Numbered from the stretch's first letter, positions 44,823 to 52,893 are shown. The stretch: DNA of 64,000 bases from Nitrososphaerota archaeon (GCA_024860875.1 JACPSZ010000001.1:62001-126000), one strand, 5' to 3'. The notes: generated by a model from the letters alone, not told the origin. Translations and numbers: made by a program.

Positions 44823-45673
44823 TAGCCGCTGATGCCGTAGCTCACGTACACGTTGACAGAGACTTGGAACTGGCCAGGGGCTATATCGGTTGGTGGAGCA
44901 GCTGGGGCAGCAGCAACTTCGCGAACTGCCTTGAAGACTGGCGACGGAGTTGGCACGTAGACGTTTTCAGAGATGTTGCTGACACCGAGTATCTTCACGC
45001 CCAGAGCGCCAGATATCGTCGTCGACTTGTCCTTTGCATCATCTATTGCTGACTTGAGGGCCTGAGTCCTGAGGACCTTTATCGTTTCGTCGCCTACGGT
45101 GAATGTTATTCCGTTGATACCTGTCACTCCAGAGGATATTGCAGCATCAATTACCCTTCCGGCCCTGCTACCAAGCTGCGTAGTGTCCTGCGACTTTACT
45201 GTCACGGTTATGCTATGATCTAGCCTGTACGATGTAATCTGAGGAGGCTGGTCTTTAGGGTAGAAGTACACGGGACTTAAGTTGATGGAATTCGTCTGTA
45301 TGTCGCTTCTTGCTATTCCCTCTGCGGTCATCGCCTGCACTAGTTTGTTGAATATTCCTGCAGCGTTTTCAGTTGCCTGCTGAGCAGTTTTTGATTCTTG
45401 ACTTATGGTTAGTGAGACCAAGACTCTGTCAGGGTTTGCCTTTGCAACTCCTGTTCCACTGACTGAAAGGACGTTGTCGAACTTTGCACTATCAGTCTTC
45501 GGTGCAGCTACCTGCTCAGGTGCAGGTACCTGTCCTCCTGGCGGCCTTATGATTATTCCGTCATTTGGCTGACCTATTTGTGTTGGCGATATACTCGATA
45601 TCACCAATATGACAGCGGCTACGAGGGCAAGCGATGCCAGCCCCGCGCCGAACATGATTTTTTCTTTTGTCAT
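44822..45673 (-). CDS. SIMPL-domain (DUF541) membrane-anchored protein
   Basis: 283-residue protein with an N-terminal hydrophobic anchor (~8-30) and a Pro/Gly linker, followed by the SIMPL/DUF541 domain: 'VLSVSGTGVAKANPDRVLVS', 'MTAEGIARSDIQTNSINLSP', 'YRLDHSITVTVKSQDTTQLG' and 'LRTQALKSAIDDAKDKSTTI'. It is likely extracytoplasmic; the family is found as oligomeric surface proteins of unclear function. It is convergent with the large subtilase. Confidence 0.88.
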   Translation of the reverse strand: MTKEKIMFGAGLASLALVAAVILVISSISPTQIGQPNDGIIIRPPGGQVPAPEQVAAPKTDSAKFDNVLSVSGTGVAKANPDRVLVSLTISQESKTAQQATENAAGIFNKLVQAMTAEGIARSDIQTNSINLSPVYFYPKDQPPQITSYRLDHSITVTVKSQDTTQLGSRAGRVIDAAISSGVTGINGITFTVGDETIKVLRTQALKSAIDDAKDKSTTISGALGVKILGVSNISENVYVPTPSPVFKAVREVAAAPAAPPTDIAPGQFQVSVNVYVSYGISG

Positions 45674-45778
45674 GGACGTTATTAGAAAGGCGGAGGGTAT
45701 AATCCTTACATCTGAAACAGGCTGTTCTACCCTGAAGAACGGCTAAGCTTAATTCCTTCTCATCATTTTGCAGCAGTT

Positions 45779-46495
45779 ATGCGACTGGTCTTCTTAGGTA
45801 CTGGAGATGCGTTTAACAACGATTCAAGGGGCAACACGTCCCTTCTTTTGGATGGCAAACACAAAATTCTGTTTGATTGTGGCCCTCAAGCGGTTTATTC
45901 ACTAAGGAGGAGCGGCTATTCTGTGAACGATGTCAAGCACCTCTTTGTTTCGCATTTGCACGGAGACCATTATGGAGGGATGCCTTTCATTGCATTGAAC
46001 CTCTTCTTTAAAGAAAAGGGTAAAATGAGCGTCGGAGGACCAAAGAACCTTGAAGAAAATACACTTGCAGTATGCTCAAAGTTCTATCCTACTATGAAGC
46101 CTGAAGAGGTTTTTGACTTCAGAGGACTTTCGACAGATTATCCATTCAAACTTGACATCATGGAGGGGAAGCATACCATCCCCGATTATGTCTACAAGGT
46201 TGAAGTTTCAAACAAGAGGATAGTTTACACCGGAGATACAGCAAGGCTCGATCTATCCAAGTTTGCCAAAAACGCAGACTGTCTAATCCATGAGGCTGCA
46301 GAGCTTGAAGAGGAGAGGGCGATCAAGTTCGGCCATACAACTCCATTCGAGGCTGCTGAAACTGCCAAAGAGGCGAAGGTGAAGAATCTGGTGCTTGTTC
46401 ATAGACCGAGCTTCGACAAAAAGACCATTGAAAAGGTTCGGGAGATATTCCCCAGAACCCTATTCCCTCACGATCTAGATGTAATAGAGGTCTAG
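45779..46495 (+). CDS. Ribonuclease Z-like metallo-beta-lactamase
   Basis: Metallo-beta-lactamase-fold protein of 238 residues. The zinc motif is 'FVSHLHGDHYGGMPFI' (HxHxDH), with other ligands in 'RIVYTGDTARLD' (Asp), 'DCLIHEA' (His) and 'LVLVHRPSF' (His). It resembles RNase Z/BN, which matures tRNA 3' ends, but is shorter than typical RNase Z (about 300 residues) and has no clear flexible arm, so it may be a related hydrolase. It starts about 105 bp from the divergent SIMPL gene and precedes fen. Confidence 0.8.
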   Translation: MRLVFLGTGDAFNNDSRGNTSLLLDGKHKILFDCGPQAVYSLRRSGYSVNDVKHLFVSHLHGDHYGGMPFIALNLFFKEKGKMSVGGPKNLEENTLAVCSKFYPTMKPEEVFDFRGLSTDYPFKLDIMEGKHTIPDYVYKVEVSNKRIVYTGDTARLDLSKFAKNADCLIHEAAELEEERAIKFGHTTPFEAAETAKEAKVKNLVLVHRPSFDKKTIEKVREIFPRTLFPHDLDVIEV

Positions 46496-46534
46496 CAGCT
46501 GGCATTTAAGGCGGCATAGCAGGAAAGAAAGCAG

Positions 46535-47560
46535 ATGGGAGTAGACCTTCGAGAGATAGTAAAGCCCAAGAAGACTACACTCGAGCATCTCTCCGGCAGA
46601 ACAGTTGCCGTAGATGCCTATAACGCGCTTTATCAATTTCTTTCAATAATCAGAGGGCAGACTGGAGAACCTTTGATGGACAGTGAGGGCAAGGTTACAT
46701 CGCACCTTAGCGGTCTTTTCTACAGAAACCTGAATCTGTTAACCTTGGGGATAAGAGCTGTTTATGTTCTTGATGGAAAGCCGCCAGAAATGAAGCGTGT
46801 AGAAATAGAGAGGAGGAGAGCTGCGAGACAAGAGGCAATTGTAATGTATGAAAGGGCTTTAGAAAGGGGAGATGTTGAATCGGCAAAAAAATACGCCTCT
46901 GCAACTTCCATAATGAAAGATTACATGATCGATGACACCAAGAAGATTCTGACGCTGCTCGGCATTCCGTACATAGAAGCGCCTTCTGAGGGCGAGGCTA
47001 CAGCAGCAGAATTATGCCAAAAAGGCATCGTAACAGATGTTGCAAGCCAAGACTATGATTCATTATTATTTGGGGCTAAGAGGCTGATCAGGAACCTTAC
47101 AATTTCTGGAAGAAGGAAGTTACCAGGAAAGAATGCTTTCATCAACCTTGAGCCTGAAGAGGTTGAATTACATGCCGTACTTTCCGAGCTGCAGCTCAGC
47201 AGGGAACAGCTGATAGATGTGGCAATATTGCTGGGAACCGATTTCAACCCAGACGGCTTTGAAAAGGTAGGGCCAAAGACTGCGTTGAAGCACATCAGAA
47301 CGTACGGGAAACTTGAGAAGATACCACAGCTCCAAGAACAGCTCAAGCAGATCAACTTCAACGCCATACGAGAAATATTCCTTCACCCTGAAGTGAGCAA
47401 GGTTTCCGAAATAAAGTGGGGCCGTCCTGACATCGAAGGCATAGTAAACTTCCTCTGCGGACAGAAAGACTTCTCGGAAGAGCGTGTTCGAAGTGCTCTC
47501 CAGAGACTGGAGGAGAGGGAGGAAAGCAAGTCAGAGTCCCTTGAGAAGTGGTTTTCTTGA
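46535..47560 (+). CDS. fen: Flap endonuclease FEN-1
   Basis: Structure-specific 5' nuclease that removes flaps at Okazaki fragments. In 341 residues: N-terminal 'MGVDLREIVKPKKTTLEHLSG', 'VAVDAYNALYQFLS' with active-site Asp, 'YVLDGKPPEMKR', 'APSEGEATAAELC', 'DVASQDYDSLLFGAKRLIRN', and the helix-hairpin-helix 'ILLGTDFNPDGFEKVGPKTALK'. The tail 'SESLEKWFS' is a PCNA-interacting peptide. It overlaps the HD-domain gene by 13 bp. Confidence 0.97.
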   Translation: MGVDLREIVKPKKTTLEHLSGRTVAVDAYNALYQFLSIIRGQTGEPLMDSEGKVTSHLSGLFYRNLNLLTLGIRAVYVLDGKPPEMKRVEIERRRAARQEAIVMYERALERGDVESAKKYASATSIMKDYMIDDTKKILTLLGIPYIEAPSEGEATAAELCQKGIVTDVASQDYDSLLFGAKRLIRNLTISGRRKLPGKNAFINLEPEEVELHAVLSELQLSREQLIDVAILLGTDFNPDGFEKVGPKTALKHIRTYGKLEKIPQLQEQLKQINFNAIREIFLHPEVSKVSEIKWGRPDIEGIVNFLCGQKDFSEERVRSALQRLEEREESKSESLEKWFS

Positions 47561-48093
47561 TTAAGAAATTTGCAGACTTTACGCTTGAAGCGCAGAAGCT
47601 AAAGGACGAATATAGAAAGGGCTGGAAGGTAAAGGCAGGAGTAAGGAACCCTGAATCCGTAGCAGACCATACGTACGGCCTCGCAATGCTTTCCATGCTT
47701 TTTGGCGACTACAAGGATTTGGATACTGAAAAGTGCTTGCGGATGGCCATATTGCACGATCTTGCCGAAGTTATAACAGGTGATTTATTGCCCGGAGAAA
47801 ATAACAACAAACGGAACGACGAGGACAGAGCCATGAAAAAACTTCTGAAAATACTTCCAAGCAGCATTTCAAAAAAATATCTGCAAATATGGGAAGAATT
47901 CAAAATCGGCAAGTCCAAAGAGGCCAAACTAGTGCATGAATTGGATAAGCTAGAAATGGTCGCTCAGGCTTTAAGGTACAGCGGGCAAGGAGTCAAGAAA
48001 GAAATTCTGCAGATATTTGTCAAGGGAGCGAAAGGTAAGATTAAAGATGACGATTTAATCAAACTATACAACGAACTTGCAAGGCGTTTGTAG
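47548..48093 (+). CDS. HD-domain hydrolase (5'-deoxynucleotidase-like)
   Basis: 181-residue HD-superfamily phosphohydrolase with metal-binding 'ESVADHTYGLAMLSMLFG', 'MAILHDLAEVITGDLLPG' (HD) and 'KLVHELDKLEMVAQALRY'. This pattern matches the HDDC2/YfbR-like 5'-deoxynucleotidases. It likely dephosphorylates deoxynucleotides, complementing the FEN-1 gene it overlaps, and is co-transcribed with it. Confidence 0.85.
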   Translation: MVFLIKKFADFTLEAQKLKDEYRKGWKVKAGVRNPESVADHTYGLAMLSMLFGDYKDLDTEKCLRMAILHDLAEVITGDLLPGENNNKRNDEDRAMKKLLKILPSSISKKYLQIWEEFKIGKSKEAKLVHELDKLEMVAQALRYSGQGVKKEILQIFVKGAKGKIKDDDLIKLYNELARRL

Positions 48094-48174
48094 CGAAATC
48101 GATATTCCTAAAAGAATAATAAGACCACGAAGATATTTATTGCTCGGAATTTCGAACGATTCCGAAAATACATC

Positions 48175-49398
48175 ATGGGCAAGGCACAGGTTCTTGAATG
48201 CAGGGAGTGCGGCAAGGAATACGACCCCACCTTCCGATATATATGCGAAGAATGTTTTGGCCCTCTCGAGGTTAAATACGATCTAGCATCAATAAAGGTC
48301 AATAAGGAAACCTTTGCATCAAGGCCGAAAAGCCTCTGGCGATATTTTGAGCTCCTTCCGCTGGATGCGAAGAGCAGAATTGTTGATCTTGGTGCAGGTT
48401 ACACTCCTCTGCACAGGGCAGAGAGGCTTGCAAAAAAGCTTGGCCTCAAGAATCTATACATAAAGAACGATACTGTCAATCCTACATTTTCCTTCAAGGA
48501 CAGGCCTGCAAGCGTGGCAGTTTCAAAGGCTCTTGGATTGGGCTTGTCTGCAGTAGGCTCACCCTCAACCGGCAACCTTGCAGCTGCAACAGCAGCTCAC
48601 GCAGCAAGAGCAGGATTACCATGCTACATCTTCATACCTTGGGACATTGAACCTACAAAAATAGTCCAAGCAGCAGCCTATGGAGCCGAGATCGTTGCGA
48701 TAAAAGGAACTTATGATGATGCGAACAAGCTTGCAACGCAGGCTGGAGAGATTTACAACATAGGAGTAGTCAATGTGAATCTCAGGCCGTATTATGTAGA
48801 GGGATCAAAGACGCTTGGTTTTGAAGTCTGTGAGCAGCTCGGATGGGAAGCTCCAGATCATGTCATTGTTCCAACGGGAAGCGGTGCACTGCTCTGCGCA
48901 GTAGGCAGAGGCTTTGACCAGCTCGAAGATGTAGGTTTGATTAGAGAGAACAATGTCAAGATTACGAGTGCACAACCATATGGTTGTTCGCCAATTGTAG
49001 ATGCGATAAAGAAGTCTACAGATGTCATCGACCCAGTAGAGAAGCCTAACACGATTGCGAAGAGTCTTGCCATTGGAGAGCCCGGAGATGGAATATACGC
49101 TGCAAGGACGGTTATGGAAACTAAAGGCTTTGGAGAGAACTGCACCGATGGGGAAATTGTAGATGCGATAAAATTACTCGCTAGCACAGAAGGGATATTC
49201 ACAGAGCCAGCAGGTGCTGTTACCATAGCAGTTCTAAAGAAGCTTGTCGCCGAAGGTAAAATAGATGCTGATGAAACAATAGTCTGCTATGTGACGGGCA
49301 ACGGCCTGAAGACGCCGGAGGTAGTTTCAGCACCAACCTCAAAGCCCGTAGCCATAGACCCGAAGCTCGAAGTGCTTGCACAGATAATCAGAAGATGA
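48175..49398 (+). CDS. thrC: Threonine synthase
   Basis: PLP-dependent enzyme converting O-phosphohomoserine to threonine. In 407 residues: an N-terminal zinc-ribbon-like 'LECRECGKEYDPTFRYICEECF', PLP-Lys motif 'NPTFSFKDRPASVAVSKAL', PLP phosphate loop 'VPTGSGALLCAVG' and 'YVTGNGLKTPEV'. It has a good position after a TATA-rich 80 bp. A ubiquitin-like MoaD protein starts 4 bp after its stop, then a ThiF-like enzyme, a striking order for an amino-acid enzyme. Confidence 0.96.
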   Translation: MGKAQVLECRECGKEYDPTFRYICEECFGPLEVKYDLASIKVNKETFASRPKSLWRYFELLPLDAKSRIVDLGAGYTPLHRAERLAKKLGLKNLYIKNDTVNPTFSFKDRPASVAVSKALGLGLSAVGSPSTGNLAAATAAHAARAGLPCYIFIPWDIEPTKIVQAAAYGAEIVAIKGTYDDANKLATQAGEIYNIGVVNVNLRPYYVEGSKTLGFEVCEQLGWEAPDHVIVPTGSGALLCAVGRGFDQLEDVGLIRENNVKITSAQPYGCSPIVDAIKKSTDVIDPVEKPNTIAKSLAIGEPGDGIYAARTVMETKGFGENCTDGEIVDAIKLLASTEGIFTEPAGAVTIAVLKKLVAEGKIDADETIVCYVTGNGLKTPEVVSAPTSKPVAIDPKLEVLAQIIRR

Positions 49399-49402
49399 GA
49401 AC

Positions 49403-49684
49403 ATGGCAGCCGTCAAAGTAGTAGTTCCAGCAGTACTGGCGAGCAGCACAAAAGGCGAGAGGGAAGTTAGCATTGCAGGGCAAACAGTTTCAGAGATAAT
49501 ATCGCAGCTTGCAAAGAAGTACGGGGAGACGTTCGAAAGAAGAGTTTTGGATTTGGATGGCAAGCCGAGAAGCGTGCTGAACTTTTACGTCAATGGGAAG
49601 AATATCAGGTTCCTCAAGGGGCTTGAAACTCAACTCAAAGACGGAGATGAAGTCATGTTGTTACCAGCGGTGAGCGGAGGGTAG
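49403..49684 (+). CDS. MoaD/ThiS-like ubiquitin-fold sulfur carrier
   Basis: 93-residue ubiquitin-fold protein: 'KVVVPAVLASSTKGEREVSI', 'VNGKNIRFLKGLETQLKDGD' and the terminal 'VMLLPAVSGG'. The exposed C-terminal Gly-Gly is adenylated and thiocarboxylated in MoaD, ThiS and CysO, or conjugated to proteins in archaeal SAMPs. It lies between thrC and a ThiF/MoeB-like activating enzyme gene. It probably supplies sulfur for cysteine, thiamine, molybdopterin or tRNA thiolation. Confidence 0.9.
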   Translation: MAAVKVVVPAVLASSTKGEREVSIAGQTVSEIISQLAKKYGETFERRVLDLDGKPRSVLNFYVNGKNIRFLKGLETQLKDGDEVMLLPAVSGG

Positions 49685-49687
49685 ATT

Positions 49688-50756
49688 ATGTCGTTTACAG
49701 ATAGGGTTTGAAGGGCAAGAGAAGATCAGGAATGCTACGGTCACTGTAGTAGGTACTGGAGGGCTAGGAAGCCCCATCGCACTGCAACTTACTGCAATGG
49801 GCATAGGGAAGCTCAGGCTCGTCGACAGAGACGTAATAGAGCTCTCAAACCTCCACAGGCAGATACTCTTCAGCCCAGAAGATGTTGGTCTTCCAAAGGC
49901 TGAAATCGCAGTTAAGAAACTTCAGAAGTTGAACCCAGACGTAAAGTTTGAAACTCTAACATCATCATTAAACGATGACAGTGCAGAATACATCGTACGA
50001 GGTTCAGACATAGTAATAGATGGTTTGGACTCTATCTATGCAAGGTATGCTCTGAATAGGGCATGTCTGAAGCTTAACATTCCATACATATTCGGCTCTG
50101 CAATAGAGACTACTGGTTCAGCATCTACATTCATTCCGAAGAAGACTCCATGCCTTGAATGCCTGTATCCGAACTTGAGGGATGAAGACTTGCCAAAGTG
50201 CGGTACCGAAGGGGTCCATCCATCTGTACTTACAGTAGTTTCCAGCGTCCAGGTCTCTGAAGCCATAAAATTGATAGTTGGAAAAGAGCCGAGCCTTGCA
50301 GGATATCTATTCTACGCTGACATAAGGGATCTAAATTTTGATAAGATCAAGATTGCAAGGCAAGATGACTGCAAAGCCTGCGGTAATAATGCCAGCCTTT
50401 CAGAGCAAGTGCTTCCTCGCAAACTGGTCGAGGAAATATGCGGGAGGGAGCGGGGCAAGTCCGTTCATGTAGTAACTCCGAAAGAGGATTTGCAATTAGA
50501 CCTCATCGCAGTAGAGCATGAGCTCAGCAGGAGGGACCTCAAGATAAAGGCAAGAGGGAACTACGGTGTCACATTCTCTTATGGCCCAGAGATAAGTGTC
50601 AGCTTGGTAAAGAGCGGAGTCGCTACAGTAGTAGGTGCGAACACAGAACAGAAGGCGTTAGAAGTCTTTGACGAATTGGTGGTCTCTGGTTTGAGAACCC
50701 CGTTGAGAAAAGTCGATCCTAAATTCAAGGTAATGCTTGCTTCGCCAGCACATTAG
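49688..50756 (+). CDS. ThiF/MoeB-like adenylyltransferase, 5' end needs a frame change
   Basis: E1-like enzyme that adenylates the Gly-Gly tail of a ubiquitin-fold partner. From 49746 the frame encodes the ATP-binding loop 'VVGTGGLGSPIALQL', then 'LRLVDRDVIELSNLHRQ', 'DGLDSIYARYALNRACL', a zinc site 'CLEC...CKAC', and a C-terminal domain unlike MoeB rhodanese. An ATG at 49688 (MSFTDR) runs into a TGA after seven codons, while the conserved frame is +1 relative to it. No ATG, GTG or TTG exists in the conserved frame before 49746; the first ATG at 49797 lies inside the nucleotide-binding helix. The 5' end may be a deletion, an error or a +1 recoding site. Confidence 0.85.
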
Positions 50757-50784
50757 AAATAAGATTGTCCGCGGTTAACCCCAA

Positions 50785-50802
50785 CTATTCTGTATCGATA
50801 AA
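50785..50802. repeat. Left attachment-site repeat of the integrated element
   Basis: The block is CTATTCTGTATCGATAAA; 15 of 18 bases match 56826-56843. Read on the minus strand it encodes Phe-Ile-Asp-Thr-Glu and a TAG stop, the same ending as aEF-2, with only synonymous changes (TTT for TTC, TAG for TGA). It marks the far boundary of the element. Confidence 0.75.
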
Positions 50803-50948
50803 TTTGTGGAAAAGCCCTAATAAATTAGCACTTAATACATTTTTGTATAATCCCCGAAGTCTAAAACGGCTAGATTTGGGCTTATTTAGACAAAAGAAGC
50901 AATATTCTAGGGGGTATATATAGGGTTATCACTTTGCCAAGATTTTCT

Positions 50949-51251
50949 CTACAATTTCGGTCTAAACCACTTCTTATCCGAAGGACACCATAGATCAGCT
51001 TCATTTGAAAATTTCAGAAGCATACTCCCGCATTTCGGACAAAGAGAACCGCTAGCCTCGCCAGCCATAGAAGGGGGAGACTTACTGACAATCCAGTTGA
51101 ACCCCTTGTAAGTAACTTTCGCAGTACCCCGAATCAGCTTGAAGACTACCACAAGAAATATCGTGATCAAAAGTAAGGGTATTCCAAGAAGAGGGATAAC
51201 AATCGCCAAAGCAACAAGGAATATCAACAATAGAAGCGGAAGAACTCCCAA
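50949..51251 (-). CDS. Membrane protein with C-terminal zinc ribbon
   Basis: 100 residues: two hydrophobic stretches ('LPLLLLIFLVALAIVIPLL' and a second to ~42), then 'CPKCGSMLLKFSNEADLWCPSDKKW' with three Cys, a partial zinc ribbon. It is probably a membrane-tethered small zinc protein of the element. Function unknown. Confidence 0.55.
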   Translation of the reverse strand: MGVLPLLLLIFLVALAIVIPLLGIPLLLITIFLVVVFKLIRGTAKVTYKGFNWIVSKSPPSMAGEASGSLCPKCGSMLLKFSNEADLWCPSDKKWFRPKL

Positions 51252-51301
51252 TGTATCGCCTTGCGATTATCATTAAGGTAGATTGCTAAATAACTTACCC
51301 T

Positions 51302-51337
51302 TTGACAAGCTTGACAAGGTTGACACCTCTGACATAA
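51302..51337. repeat. Four tandem 9-bp iterons
   Basis: TTGACAAGC, TTGACAAGG, TTGACACCT and CTGACATAA lie end to end with exact 9-bp spacing. This is an iteron-like array typical of replication-initiator binding sites in plasmids, located in a gene-free part of the element. Confidence 0.6.
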
Positions 51338-51374
51338 GCCGTTCTACATCCCAAAATCTGAAAATAAGTAAGAG

Positions 51375-51403
51375 TATATCCGCAGAGCAGAAATGCGGAT
51401 ATA
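51375..51403. repeat. 10-bp perfect inverted repeat
   Basis: TATATCCGCA (51375-51384) and TGCGGATATA (51394-51403) are exact reverse complements with a 9-nt spacer, 28 bp before the next small gene's TTG start. It could be a regulator-binding operator, or a terminator for an upstream transcript, close to the iterons. Confidence 0.5.
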
Positions 51404-51430
51404 TTCAATAAATTTAGGGTATTCTCTGAC

Positions 51431-51646
51431 TTGAAGGTAGATTATCACTATCGGAAGGGAAGAGGGCGAGGTTTCTATCGAACAACTAGGTTCTATGATG
51501 GAACTTTCCTAAGTGTTAAGAAAATAGGTGATTATGAACCCATAATTCAAGACCTTAAACCTCTAGGTCTGAGAGCGAAGATTGCAACATTGCTCTTTTT
51601 TATTAGCATCCTTCTTAACATCCTCTTCTTTTTGGGGATTCTCTGA
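51431..51646 (+). CDS. Small membrane-anchored protein
   Basis: 71 residues, TTG start. The basic N-half ('YHYRKGRGRGFYRTTRFYDG') is followed by a C-terminal hydrophobic helix ('LLFFISILLNILFFLGIL'), so it is probably a tail-anchored small protein of the element. I recognise no family; the preceding inverted repeat may control it. Confidence 0.45.
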   Translation: MKVDYHYRKGRGRGFYRTTRFYDGTFLSVKKIGDYEPIIQDLKPLGLRAKIATLLFFISILLNILFFLGIL

Positions 51647-51690
51647 TTTTGATGGGCTCTATGATGGGCTCTTGATGGCTAGAAAACCGC

Positions 51691-51740
51691 TTTTGTTGCA
51701 TTTTATCGCATTTTGTACGCTTTTAGAGGGTTTTGATCGC
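51691..51740. other. Five TTTT tracts phased every 10 bp (curved DNA)
   Basis: TTTT starts at 51691, 51701, 51711, 51721 and 51731, exactly 10 bp apart. T-tracts in phase with the helix bend DNA strongly, as found at plasmid origins and some promoters. It lies in the 175-bp gap between two element genes; no gene is visible there. Confidence 0.65.
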
Positions 51741-51820
51741 AGAATTGTACGGATATCGTAGTATAAGCTCAATTTAGGGTTCTGTTAACTCTTTCTAACA
51801 TAGCTGTTGGTGTTAACTAG

Positions 51821-52522
51821 CTAGAATTCTATCCTGTTCTCTAACTCCTGATTAGCATCTTCGATTTCAGTTTTCCATTTTGCCAGAGTTTCGGGCCTTG
51901 CTGTAATGTAGAGCTTCTTTTGCTGTATGTCTTTATAACGCATCAACGGGCCTTCCGAGCTGGTGATCTTAGCGATGTACCGGCCTGATGTTGTTGGGCT
52001 GATGCCAAATAACTCTGCACCTGAATTGATAGCTTCGGAGTAGGGTATTCTTTTCTTGGATTTCACGTGTGCCGTAAGCCAGCTCCTTAGATCATCTTCA
52101 GCGAAATCGTTAGCTTGCATTTCAGGTGAACCCTTGCTGTAATCCACGTTTTTGTGCATGAGTGTGGTTGCGTCTAAATTCTCTCTCTCACCTATGGCGG
52201 ACGGGGCTGTCTGTTTTAGCAAGGCCGTCTGCTTCCTGTCTTCTTTGGCATTGCAGGAATGGCAAGACAGTCTTAAGTTTGAAGCTACATGCTCTCGTCT
52301 TTTGCCGTTAATGTGATCGACGTCATAGGCATAAGGATTTGGGAGTACTGCCTTGCAGGAAAAACAAAAATTACCATCTCTTATTAGCAGATAATCTATT
52401 GCTCTCTTTCGAGGGTTTCCCCTGAGCCGATCTGCGTAGCTAAAGACGTGTTCAGGGGTTATGGTGATGTTTTGAACAATTTTCTCTCTCTCCGAGGTGG
52501 GTGAGGGTGGCGGAGCTGACAT
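51821..52522 (-). CDS. HNH endonuclease
   Basis: 233-residue protein with a central HNH nuclease: zinc-binding 'NFCFSCKAVL', 'YDVDHINGKRREHVASNLRL' with the HNH Asp-His and second His, then 'SCHSCNAKEDRKQ'. The C-half resembles a winged-helix ('LRSWLTAHVKSKKRIPYSEA', 'LFGISPTTSGRYIAKI') that may read DNA. It is likely a homing- or restriction-type nuclease carried by the element. It is last in a three-gene minus-strand operon after the 67-residue and zinc-ribbon proteins. Confidence 0.88.
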   Translation of the reverse strand: MSAPPPSPTSEREKIVQNITITPEHVFSYADRLRGNPRKRAIDYLLIRDGNFCFSCKAVLPNPYAYDVDHINGKRREHVASNLRLSCHSCNAKEDRKQTALLKQTAPSAIGERENLDATTLMHKNVDYSKGSPEMQANDFAEDDLRSWLTAHVKSKKRIPYSEAINSGAELFGISPTTSGRYIAKITSSEGPLMRYKDIQQKKLYITARPETLAKWKTEIEDANQELENRIEF

Positions 52523-52537
52523 AGGGTTAGCAGCTCG

Positions 52538-52741
52538 CTAAGTCATTTTTTTGAAGAGTGCATCCCTAGCTTCTTTTTCTGACATCAATCTTAAGCAGAT
52601 TTTGACTAGGTTAGCATATCCATGAGAGTCTAGCTGATCATCGGAGGCCAGGATAACCTGTCTTACTGGATCATCGATCGGCCGTTTCCTAGCTAATTCT
52701 TTAAGTTCCGAAATAGAAACTAATCCTTCAAAGACATTCAT
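52538..52741 (-). CDS. Small helical protein upstream of the HNH nuclease
   Basis: 67-residue acidic/helical protein ('SISELKELARKRPIDDPVRQ', 'ANLVKICLRLMSEKEARDAL'). It overlaps the preceding zinc-ribbon gene by 4 bp and precedes the HNH gene by 15 bp. It could be an immunity or regulatory partner of the nuclease, but this is position-based inference. Confidence 0.55.
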   Translation of the reverse strand: MNVFEGLVSISELKELARKRPIDDPVRQVILASDDQLDSHGYANLVKICLRLMSEKEARDALFKKMT

Positions 52742-52893
52742 CTAGAAGGTTTCTCCTTTGGTTTCTGGTCTAACCGTTTATGGCACCGTGGACACATAAC
52801 GGGGTTTGCAACCCGCAAGGGCCATTGATACGAACACTTTGGGCATTCTCCAAATTCTATAAGCTTCTGCATTGTTTGCGTATAAATCATCAT
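52738..52893 (-). CDS. Small zinc-ribbon protein
   Basis: 51 residues with 'CPKCSYQWPLRVANPVMCPRC', a two-CxxC zinc ribbon. The ATG at 52893 (or 52890) has a TATA-like CTATAATAG about 27 bp upstream, in the shared divergent promoter. Its TGA overlaps the next start (ATGA), making the operon zinc ribbon, 67-residue protein, HNH nuclease. It was found by direct reading. Confidence 0.65.
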   Translation of the reverse strand: MMIYTQTMQKLIEFGECPKCSYQWPLRVANPVMCPRCHKRLDQKPKEKPSR

